This document shows positions 34,073 through 40,960 of a DNA stretch of 61,989 nucleotides, one piece after another (positions within the stretch are counted from its first letter, which is position 1; every line of letters begins with the position of its first letter). Source of the stretch: Bacteroidota bacterium. Lineage in GTDB: Bacteria > Bacteroidota > Rhodothermia > Balneolales > Balneolaceae. The notes beneath the pieces are model-generated. The model was not told the DNA's origin and made no database searches. It worked only from the letters and a program-made list of their open reading frames with translations. The position numbers and the translations under genes were made by a program. The stretch is taken from contig JAAAOB010000105.1 in assembly GCA_009909035.1 (NCBI GenBank), forward strand, positions 1 through 61,989, written 5' to 3'.

Positions 34073-37000
34073 ATGAAAATCCCAGCAAAAGCCATCGAAA
34101 ATTACCGGTTTGTGTACATCGCCGTGCTGCTGGCTCTGCTTGTTGGCATTACGGCTTACCAAACCATGCCCCGGTCGGAAGACCCCGAATTGTCACTTCC
34201 CAATTATGTCATCACCGCCGTGTTTGCCGGCACAAGTCCCGAAGACATGGAAGAGCTGATTGTAGATCCCCTTGAAGACGCAATTGATGAAATTGACGAG
34301 ATCACCGAAATAACCACCAGCATTATCGAGGGGTTGGCGGTTATACAAATTGAGTCGGAGTACGGCGGCGATTACGATGAAAAATTTGACGAAATCGTGC
34401 GGGAAATGAATGCTGTACGCCCCGAACTGCCTGCAAATATGCAAGAACTGGAAGCCGAACAGTTTAAGCCCGAAGACCGGACCCTGATTATGCAGCTTGC
34501 ACTCATTTCGGAAACAGCTCCCTGGCTCGATATGTACCGGGTGGCAGAGGGATTGCAAAACCGGATTGAAGATATTCCCGGGGTTCAGAACGCTGACATT
34601 GAGGCCTACCCGGAGGAGGAGATACGCATTTCGCTTGATTTCCAAAAAATGTCTCAGAAAAATATTCCTCTGGGTTTGGTTCTCCGGCAGCTCCGAAGCC
34701 ATAACGCCAACATTCCCGGAGGTAATCTCAAATCCGGGCATAAATCTCTCACCATCAAAACCAGCGGTTCGTACGACAGCATCGGCGATATCGAGTCCAC
34801 CGTTATCACTTCTTCCGAAACCGGCATTGTGTATCTTCGGGACATTGCCAGGGTGTTTGTCGCTCACGAAGACATCCGCTGGATTGGCCGGCACAATGGC
34901 CGCAGGGCGATCTTCTTATCGGTCACCCGCAACGCCGGGGAAAACCTTGTTTCGGTGGTGGAAAACATTCAGAATGAGCTGGAAGCCACCCGTGAGCTTG
35001 TACCGGAACATATGAGTCTGGAGGTCGCCTTTGAAGCCGCCACCGCCGTAACCCGCCGCATTGATGACTTTTTCCTGAACCTGTTGCAGGGTATCGTCCT
35101 GGTTGGACTGGTCATCTTCCTTTTTCTCGGATTCCGTTCATCTGCGGTGATTATGACCGTGATACCGCTTGCCATCATTATCTCTATCGGCCTGCTGGAT
35201 ATCTACGGCTACGGGCTGCAACAGATTTCCATCGCATCGCTGGTTATTGCGCTTGGCCTGCTGGTGGATAACGGAATTGTAGTGGTAGAAAACATTGTAC
35301 GATTCAGGAAAATGGGAGTTGGCCAGCTGGAGGCGGCCGCCAAAGGAACTTCGGAAGTAGGTTATGCCATCATCAGTTCCACACTGACCACCATTCTTGC
35401 CTTTGCACCCCTGGCTTTTATGCAAAGCGGTCCGGGCGAATTTCTGCGATCCCTTCCGGTTACCGTGATGACCGTGCTGGCCATTTCCCTGTTGCTCGCC
35501 CTTGTACTGACCCCGGTGCTGGCAGGCAAAACATTAACGCTTTCAGCCAAAGATACAAACACCCCGGCCGACCGGCTTCTTGGTTTCCTGATCCGAAAGG
35601 GGTATGAACCGGCCCTGCAATTCGCCCTGCGGCGGGGTAAAACGGTATTGATTTCCGCTTTAATCCTTTTTGCAGGAGCAGGAGCCCTGTTTCCCTTTAT
35701 CGGGGTGAGTTTTTTCCCCACGGCCGATAAACCCATGTTGTTGATTGATATCAATACACCCTACGGCGTGCATGTAGACGAGACCGACCGGGCGGTCAGG
35801 TTTGTGGAATCGGTGCTGGATACCACCGCCTATGTGGATCACTATACTTCCAATGCCGGTCACGGAAATCCGCAGGTGTATTACAACCGTATTCCCCGGG
35901 AGTTTCAAAAAAATCACGGACAAGTGCTGGTAAATTTTAAAGAATGGGATCCTGAGCAATTTTACCGGGCTCTTAACAGGTTCCAAACTGTTTTTGAAAC
36001 CTATCCCGATGCCATGATTTCCTTCAGGGAACTCAAAAACGGGGCCCCCTTCAACGCTCCCATTGAAATCCGGGTGATTGGAGAGAACCTCGATTCCCTT
36101 CGCAACTTATCGGCACAGGTGGAAGAGATCATCCGGAACACGGACGGCACCAAGGATGTGGACAATCCGCTTTCGAATGACAAAACCGACCTTTCGGTTT
36201 CCGTGAACCGGGATAAAGCCGGAATGTACGGTGTTTCCATGCTGGAGATTGACCAAACGGTACGGGCTGCCATGAGCGGACTTTTCGTGGATGAAGCAAC
36301 CTTTGATGACAATGAAGAATATCCCCTCGTTGTCCGTCTGCCCTTCAGCGATCATCCGGTGGTAACCGATTTCGAGAAAATTTACGTGAGCAGCAGGCAG
36401 GGAAACCAGGTTCCGCTAAAACAGCTCGCCGATATTCACTATGAATCTTCCACCGCGCAGATTATTCACTACAACCTGGACCGGAGCACCTCGGTTACGG
36501 CCAACGTGACCAACCCGGATCAAACCGGTGCCATCACCCAACAAATTATCCGTCAGCTTGATGAATTGGAATGGCCTGAGGGATACCGTTATTATGCTGC
36601 CGGAGAATATGAAACCCAGCAGGAGTCGTTTGGCGACCTGGCCCAGCTGCTCATCATTGCATTGATCGGAATTTTTGCCATCCTGGTGCTTCAGTTCCAC
36701 TCTTTCAGCCAGCCTTTGATTATCTTTTCGGCCATTCCTCTCGCCGTTACCGGTTCCTTTGTGGCGTTGTTTTTGTCGGGCTGGTCGTTTTCATTCTTCG
36801 CCTTTGTGGGATTTATCAGCCTTTCGGGTATTGTGGTAAATAACTCCATCATTTTTGTGGATTACGCCAATATGCTCAGAAAAGAGGGACGAACCGTCAA
36901 ACAAGCCCTCATTGAAACCGGAAAAATCCGCTTTGCCCCCATCCTGATCACAACCACAACCACCATCGTGGGTTTGATGCCGCTCACTTTTTCCGCAACC

Positions 37001-37120
37001 AGTTTATGGTCGCCCCTGGGCTGGACCATCATCGGAGGCATGATTTCCTCCTCCCTGCTGACCCTGCTGGTGGTACCGGTGCTGTACCAGTGGTTTAGCA
37101 GGAAAGGAAGTGGCACATGA
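34073..37120 (+). CDS. RND efflux transporter permease (AcrB/MMPL-type HAE family)
   Basis: The 1015-residue inner-membrane pump shows the standard two-fold RND layout. It has an N-terminal helix (FVYIAVLLALLVGITAYQT), a first porter domain (SEDPELSLPNYVITAVFAGT), helices from about residue 335 with GLLVDNGIVVVENIVR containing the proton-relay aspartate, a second periplasmic domain from about 540 and a final helix bundle with LSGIVVNNSIIFVDY. It should export amphiphilic compounds using the proton gradient. It is the last gene of the TetR-controlled operon. Substrate specificity cannot be read from sequence. Confidence 0.93.
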   Translation: MKIPAKAIENYRFVYIAVLLALLVGITAYQTMPRSEDPELSLPNYVITAVFAGTSPEDMEELIVDPLEDAIDEIDEITEITTSIIEGLAVIQIESEYGGDYDEKFDEIVREMNAVRPELPANMQELEAEQFKPEDRTLIMQLALISETAPWLDMYRVAEGLQNRIEDIPGVQNADIEAYPEEEIRISLDFQKMSQKNIPLGLVLRQLRSHNANIPGGNLKSGHKSLTIKTSGSYDSIGDIESTVITSSETGIVYLRDIARVFVAHEDIRWIGRHNGRRAIFLSVTRNAGENLVSVVENIQNELEATRELVPEHMSLEVAFEAATAVTRRIDDFFLNLLQGIVLVGLVIFLFLGFRSSAVIMTVIPLAIIISIGLLDIYGYGLQQISIASLVIALGLLVDNGIVVVENIVRFRKMGVGQLEAAAKGTSEVGYAIISSTLTTILAFAPLAFMQSGPGEFLRSLPVTVMTVLAISLLLALVLTPVLAGKTLTLSAKDTNTPADRLLGFLIRKGYEPALQFALRRGKTVLISALILFAGAGALFPFIGVSFFPTADKPMLLIDINTPYGVHVDETDRAVRFVESVLDTTAYVDHYTSNAGHGNPQVYYNRIPREFQKNHGQVLVNFKEWDPEQFYRALNRFQTVFETYPDAMISFRELKNGAPFNAPIEIRVIGENLDSLRNLSAQVEEIIRNTDGTKDVDNPLSNDKTDLSVSVNRDKAGMYGVSMLEIDQTVRAAMSGLFVDEATFDDNEEYPLVVRLPFSDHPVVTDFEKIYVSSRQGNQVPLKQLADIHYESSTAQIIHYNLDRSTSVTANVTNPDQTGAITQQIIRQLDELEWPEGYRYYAAGEYETQQESFGDLAQLLIIALIGIFAILVLQFHSFSQPLIIFSAIPLAVTGSFVALFLSGWSFSFFAFVGFISLSGIVVNNSIIFVDYANMLRKEGRTVKQALIETGKIRFAPILITTTTTIVGLMPLTFSATSLWSPLGWTIIGGMISSSLLTLLVVPVLYQWFSRKGSGT

Positions 37121-37142
37121 TACATTATTCAAAAAGTGTTTT

Positions 37143-37568
37143 TTAATGTTGCTTATATGCCCCCGCGAACTGCTGTGCAAACTCCTCGATCGAGGTTGGT
37201 GTAGTGGTTTCCGGGGTGCGCCCGGCGTGCCCGGTTATTTTGCCTTCATTAAGGCTTTTCATGAACTCGTTGTAGCGATCGGCCACATCCTCCGAAAATC
37301 CTATCTGCATCAATCCCTGTTTAGCCTCTTCGTAAGACAGGGAGACGTATTTCAGATCCGGTCTGCCAATTGCCTCACCCAATACACGGGTGGCCTCCGG
37401 AAAGCTGAGATCCCGTTCACCAAGAAGATAGTGATGGGAGTAGCCTTCAAAATCAAGTTTTAATAAGCGCTCAGCAGCAAAGGCCGCAATATCTTTGGTG
37501 GCGATCATAGAGGTTTTGATATTTCGTGAAGAACAACAACGATAAATCAAAAGGGTTGAAGGGTACAA
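37143..37568 (-). pseudogene. Truncated NmrA-like NAD(P)-binding protein (C-terminal half)
   Basis: The readable part from MIATKDIAAFAAERLLKLDF (ATG at 37508) to EEFAQQFAGAYKQH matches the C-terminal half of NmrA/HSCARG-type NAD(P)-binding proteins, including the typical HHYLLGERDLSFPEAT and SEDVADRYNEFMKSLNEGKI segments. The N-terminal Rossmann half with the GxxGxxG motif is missing, and the frame upstream of 37520 is unrelated sequence that ends at palindrome copy C (37582). It is therefore a broken gene whose 5' end was replaced by the cassette region. It converges on the RND operon. Confidence 0.8.
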
Positions 37569-37581
37569 CTGTACACAGCGG

Positions 37582-37644
37582 ATTCATCGGATGAATACAA
37601 ATGCTCGAATAGAAACTTCAATTACTAACACTCAACCGATGACA
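37582..37644. repeat. Long palindromic repeat, copy C (attC-like dyad)
   Basis: ATTCATCGGATGAAT (37582-37596) and ACTCAACCGATGACA (37630-37644) form an imperfect stem, 63 bp end to end. Read from the DUF2306 gene, the proximal arm is TGTCATCGGTTGAGT, matching copies A, B and D at 13 of 15 positions. It lies 59 bp after the DUF2306 stop codon and marks the breakpoint of the truncated NmrA gene. Confidence 0.7.
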
Positions 37645-37703
37645 GTTATTGCATTTCCCAAGAGATTGTATACTTTCTCATCGGAGTTGAATGTCTGGAT
37701 CAC

Positions 37704-38213
37704 TCATGCATTCACTTTACGAAACTCCCTCTCCCACCGATTTTTGTTTCTGTAGAAGTAATATCCGCCAAGTGCCATGACCAATGCAACCGTCACACTC
37801 AAAATTTGGAAAAACAAAGCATCCGGCGGACCATCATAAATTAAACTCGGTAGTCTCGTCATTAACTCTGCAAAAAAGGCACCGTAAAGGCCCATCACAG
37901 ACCAATACATAAAACTGAAGTGGAATACGATGTAACTATTTTTTGGATATTCAAATAGAATGGGCATCATTCCGCCTAATAATGTGACTGAACTCACCAC
38001 CGCCGCATAATGAAATAACCCCCATCCGCCCCAAAGCCGGTAAATCATAAAGGCAGTTATAAGGACCGCTGCCATTGCTGCGACATAAACATAGCCAACT
38101 CTTTTGTGATTTAAGGTTCCTTTTTTCATTACCAGGATCATCGTCCCGGTAATCATAGAGATAATTGCTGATAGAAGATGAATAAATCCGACGGTGTCAT
38201 GAAAAAAATACAT
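37704..38213 (-). CDS. DUF2306 family membrane protein
   Basis: The 169-residue protein has four to five transmembrane helices: GFIHLLSAIISMITGTMILV, VGYVYVAAMAAVLITAFMIY, a central YAAVVSSVTLLGGMMP, YIVFHFSFMYWSVMGLYGAF and the C-terminal FFQILSVTVALVMALGGYYF. The KKGTLNHKRVGYVYV element between helices 1 and 2 is the signature of the DUF2306 family, whose function is unknown. It is the only gene between palindromes C and D, which makes it a candidate mobile cassette cargo. Confidence 0.8.
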   Translation of the reverse strand: MYFFHDTVGFIHLLSAIISMITGTMILVMKKGTLNHKRVGYVYVAAMAAVLITAFMIYRLWGGWGLFHYAAVVSSVTLLGGMMPILFEYPKNSYIVFHFSFMYWSVMGLYGAFFAELMTRLPSLIYDGPPDALFFQILSVTVALVMALGGYYFYRNKNRWEREFRKVNA

Positions 38214-38237
38214 AGGTTCAGATAAAAATTTTTATTG

Positions 38238-38300
38238 GGTCATCGATTGAGATATACTCATGGAACTTAATATTAAAGCTTTTACACTCATCCGATGACT
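38238..38300. repeat. Long palindromic repeat, copy D (attC-like dyad)
   Basis: GGTCATCGATTGAGA (38238-38252) and ACTCATCCGATGACT (38286-38300) form an imperfect stem of exactly the same 63-bp span as copy C. The proximal arm, read from the HTH gene, is the perfect AGTCATCGGATGAGT found in A and B. It starts 13 bp after the HTH stop codon at 38314. Copies C and D enclose 593 bp holding a single gene. Confidence 0.75.
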
Positions 38301-38313
38301 TGGATGATTTCAT

Positions 38314-38595
38314 TTACAGGTTCAAATACTCTTTTAGAGCCTTGGTATATACTTCCATTGCCGTCTCTCCCTTTTTGGTGATGGTGAGCGTTGTCTTCGG
38401 TTTTTTATCCTCAAACGATTTGGTTACATCGAGATAGCCCGCCTCCTCAAGATTTGTAATCTGAACACTAACATTGCCACGGCTTGCCTCTGTTTTCTCA
38501 ACTACAAAGGGGAACGTCACCTCGTCATGTGTGATCAATAATGACATGATCGCCAGTCGAAGCCTGGAATGGAGTATTGGATCGAGTTCTTTCAT
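38314..38595 (-). CDS. Small winged-helix DNA-binding protein
   Basis: A 93-residue regulator that is nearly all winged helix: LHSRLRLAIMSLLITHDEVT (helices 1-2), VEKTEASRGNVSVQITNLEE (recognition helix) and FEDKKPKTTLTITKKGE (wing). This corresponds to the compact MarR/HTH_27-type family. Its start overlaps the stop of the upstream membrane-protein gene by 4 bp (ATGA), so the two are translationally coupled. In Bacteroidota such pairs usually consist of a repressor and a small membrane protein of unknown role. Confidence 0.88.
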   Translation of the reverse strand: MKELDPILHSRLRLAIMSLLITHDEVTFPFVVEKTEASRGNVSVQITNLEEAGYLDVTKSFEDKKPKTTLTITKKGETAMEVYTKALKEYLNL

Positions 38596-39164
38596 GCTTT
38601 TACGCTGCTTAATGCATGGCCTGGAATGATAAATCCGGCAAAAATAGCCAGTGCGAGCATCAGCAAAATATACATGCCGGGTACAAATATTGTAGCAACT
38701 CCTAAAATGCAGGAAACAATGCCGCCGTTAACCAAAGGTTTAAATTTCAGAAGTCCCCCGGATACGATTGCCGACCACCCATAAATAGCCATAAAAAACG
38801 GGTAAGCAGCCGCCCAGCTGATAAACACGCCGGTTAAAATGGTTATGAGAAGCGGGCCAAAAAAGCCAAGCCATAAATATTTATTTACGCGATCAATATA
38901 GGTACTCGATCCACCTTCTCTTTTTGTTTTATTCACCATCAACAGGTAGATGATGAATGCCAGGCCCATTAAAGCCGGCCATACAATCCAACTATTATCG
39001 ATTTCGGCGAGTACTAAAAAGAATTGGATGATTGCAGCCGCAAATACCATCCAACCCCATAAAAGAAAAAACTTCGCTTCCCTTTTCATTTTGTACCGGC
39101 CGGAGTTCACCATCTCCTCTATTACATTAAGTGCCTCTTTTTTATCAAATTTTTCTTGATCCAT
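38592..39164 (-). CDS. Hypothetical membrane protein coupled to winged-helix regulator
   Basis: The 190-residue product has a soluble N-terminus (KKEALNVIEEMVNSGRYKMK) and about five transmembrane helices, starting with FFLLWGWMVFAAAIIQFFLV. The IEEMVNSGRYKMKREAKFFLLWGW opening recurs in a family of uncharacterised membrane proteins that sit next to HTH_27 regulators. It may sense or respond to membrane state. The IS30 element begins 70 bp upstream of its start, on the promoter side, so its expression could be altered by the insertion. Confidence 0.75.
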   Translation of the reverse strand: MDQEKFDKKEALNVIEEMVNSGRYKMKREAKFFLLWGWMVFAAAIIQFFLVLAEIDNSWIVWPALMGLAFIIYLLMVNKTKREGGSSTYIDRVNKYLWLGFFGPLLITILTGVFISWAAAYPFFMAIYGWSAIVSGGLLKFKPLVNGGIVSCILGVATIFVPGMYILLMLALAIFAGFIIPGHALSSVKA

Positions 39165-39240
39165 ATCAAAGATTTATATTTAAACATGTTTATATTATAA
39201 ACTTATTGAAAATATGGATACCGTCAAAACTTTCCTGAGT

Positions 39241-40242
39241 TCAAGTAACTAATGCAACAGCGCGGTGTTTTAGGGTTTGCTGTATAGGTGAAAGGTAATC
39301 AAATTTTCGAATAGGTCGATTGTTGATGTGTCGTTCAACGGTTTTTATACGCCGATCGGATACATCCCGCAGATCCGTACCCTTTGGAAAGAACTGGCGG
39401 ACCACTCCAATTCTGTTTTCAACTGTCCCTTTATCCTGGGACATGTAGGGACGGGTAAAGTACACATTGGCATCGAGTTTTCTTGCCAGCGATTGGTGGT
39501 TCGCAAAGGCCTTGTCGTTATCAACGGTTACGGTTTTGATAAATGACTTGGGAACCCTGGCCAGGCTTTCCTCAATGGCCATCTCCGTGGTCTCAGCATG
39601 ACGGCTGGTGATCTTTTTAAGACGGGTAAGAAGCGTCGCCCGATCGGTGATGACGACCAGGGCTGATTTATGGGCTTTGCCAACCATTAGGTCGACTTCA
39701 AGGTCTCCAAGGCGGGCGCGATCGTCAACGACATCAGGCCGCTCTTTGATACCGACACGGTCGCTCAGATGCCCCCTGGAGTCGTGATAGTTGCCTCGCT
39801 TGCGCCTGCGACGCCCATGCCTGAGGTGGCGGTAGAGGTCTTTGGTGGCGGAATCCTTCCGATGTTTACCTCGCCAAATCCATTGGTAAATCACCTCATG
39901 ACTTACCCCGTCTACTCCCTGCACGCTCCAGCGTCCGCTGATTAATTCAGGGCTCAGTTTTTCCTCACACAACCATTGGGTTGCCTGTTGCTTTAAATCT
40001 TCAGTAAACCGAATATGTTTGCGTTTGCCGCTGTGGCGGTTGTTGGTTTTCCGTTGAGCTGCCTCCGGGCGATACTCGTTGGCATAGCGACCACGGGTCG
40101 CAACATTACGTTCAAGTTCTCGGGAGATGGTTGATTTGTGAACTCCAATAATTTCAGCGATTTTAGTTTGAGAGTGGCCTGCATCGAGTAGAGCTTTAAT
40201 CTTGTGACGATCGTTAAGGTCAAGTTGTTTGTATTTTTGCAT
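39241..40242 (-). CDS. IS30-family transposase
   Basis: A 333-residue DDE transposase. The N-terminal HTH is LLDAGHSQTKIAEIIGVHKS with TISRELERN. The catalytic residues are the first aspartate in LGDLEVDLMVG, the second in TVTVDNDKAFA, and the glutamate in KGTVENRIGVV, all in the typical IS30 spacing. The frame is uninterrupted, so the element is potentially active. The GC-rich palindrome upstream of the start may block read-through transcription into the gene. Confidence 0.95.
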   Translation of the reverse strand: MQKYKQLDLNDRHKIKALLDAGHSQTKIAEIIGVHKSTISRELERNVATRGRYANEYRPEAAQRKTNNRHSGKRKHIRFTEDLKQQATQWLCEEKLSPELISGRWSVQGVDGVSHEVIYQWIWRGKHRKDSATKDLYRHLRHGRRRRKRGNYHDSRGHLSDRVGIKERPDVVDDRARLGDLEVDLMVGKAHKSALVVITDRATLLTRLKKITSRHAETTEMAIEESLARVPKSFIKTVTVDNDKAFANHQSLARKLDANVYFTRPYMSQDKGTVENRIGVVRQFFPKGTDLRDVSDRRIKTVERHINNRPIRKFDYLSPIQQTLKHRAVALVT

Positions 40243-40272
40243 GATAATACGAATATAAGCCGCTTGGCCGAA

Positions 40273-40300
40273 AACCCTGAGGGGCGCGCCCCTCAGGGTT
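40273..40300. terminator. Perfect 28-nt palindrome upstream of IS30 transposase
   Basis: AACCCTGAGGGGCG is followed immediately by its exact reverse complement, ending at 40300, 31-58 bp upstream of the transposase ATG and inside the right end of the element. A stem of this strength could terminate transcripts entering from outside, a known way in which insertion sequences avoid being activated by neighbouring promoters. Confidence 0.6.
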
Positions 40301-40346
40301 ACTTTTCGTGTTGCACTTATTACTTGAACTCAGGTTTTTTTGATTC

Positions 40347-40434
40347 AATGAACTACCTTGGGGCAGAGCCCGCGAGGTATCAATTTAGAACCCAAAAATT
40401 TTTGGTAATATATTGAGTTTATTCTGGAGTGTCC
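40347..40434 (+). repeat. 88-nt dispersed repeat, copy 2
   Basis: This copy matches 18568-18655 without gaps. The hairpin arms are TACCTTG (40354-40360) and CGAGGTA (40373-40379), so one arm base pair is a G-T wobble compared with copy 1, as expected for a structure kept by compensatory or neutral change. The end ATTCTGGAGTGTCC is identical in both copies. It lies 12 bp outside the IS30 right end. Confidence 0.8.
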
Positions 40435-40471
40435 CCCCTTCTCCCGCGAGGGATCCCCACGGGAGTAGGGG
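40435..40471. repeat. Strong hairpin abutting 88-nt repeat copy 2
   Basis: CCCCTTCTCCCG (40435-40446) pairs at 11 of 12 positions with CGGGAGTAGGGG (40460-40471). It starts at the exact end of the 88-nt repeat, just as the 16-bp inverted repeat does in copy 1, although the two hairpins are unrelated in sequence. Confidence 0.65.
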
Positions 40472-40585
40472 CAATGGGGGATGATCAGTTACGTCTCTGA
40501 ACCATATTCAGGATAGTTCTAAACTCAGTTAGTCATCCCCCCTGCTCCCAGATGCGATATATCCAAGCTTGATTAAAGAGTGGGG

Positions 40586-40626
40586 ATTCTGAATCGAGCC
40601 TGCCCCGGGAATGCAGGGTTCAGAAT
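40586..40626. repeat. Palindromic hairpin ATTCTGAA/TTCAGAAT
   Basis: ATTCTGAA at 40586-40593 pairs with TTCAGAAT ending at 40626, with an inner CCTGC/GCAGG stem. The arrangement is typical of short intergenic REP elements; no second copy was noticed in this window. Confidence 0.55.
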
Positions 40627-40895
40627 GACAACCTCTTTTAGATCGACTTAAATAAATAGTACGATATATTGTAGAAAAAAAGTTCCATACCCAGGTCGTT
40701 CTCCCCCATAATAAACTGGATTCTCACTCATCTGTTCGCTACCATCGGCTTCATGCCCTAACAACCCAAACAGTTCGCACTCTACTACACGTCATCAGTA
40801 GAATGAAAACCGGGTAGATAAAACAGATGATCTGCGATACTGTCTGCTAACTTCAGTTCGATTCCAAAATCTGTCAAATACCACCAAAAGCTCTT

Positions 40896-40928
40896 AAAAA
40901 AAAAGCCGACCCCTGAGGATCGGCTTCT
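40896..40928 (-). terminator. Terminator of the metalloprotease gene
   Basis: On the minus strand AGCCGATCC and GGGGTCGGCT form a stem followed by a run of nine T. It lies 35-60 bp after the stop codon at 40961 and is a typical Rho-independent terminator. Confidence 0.8.
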
Positions 40929-40960
40929 TTTAACATCATATCTACCGTTAGGCGCCTGGA

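Larger units (their letters stand above)
39234..40334 (-). mobile_element. IS30-family insertion sequence, complete
   Basis: The 1101-bp element has terminal inverted repeats CCTGAGTTCAAGTAAY-AR-TGCAACA (left 39234-39259; right ending 40334; 23-24 of 26 identical). TTT flanks both ends and could be the target duplication. It carries one intact transposase gene on the minus strand, and its left repeat overlaps the stop codon. It lies 70 bp before the start of the membrane-protein gene and 12 bp from the second copy of the 88-nt repeat. Confidence 0.88.
40335..40960. other. Repeat- and hairpin-rich intergenic region
   Basis: About 625 bp with no gene. It contains the second 88-nt repeat (40347-40434), a following stem (40435-40471), a GGGGGATGA/TCATCCCCC pair (40476 and about 40541), and the ATTCTGAA...TTCAGAAT hairpin at 40586-40626. 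Its right edge holds the terminator of the metalloprotease gene. The remaining sequence, 40640-40890, shows nothing recognisable. Confidence 0.6.
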
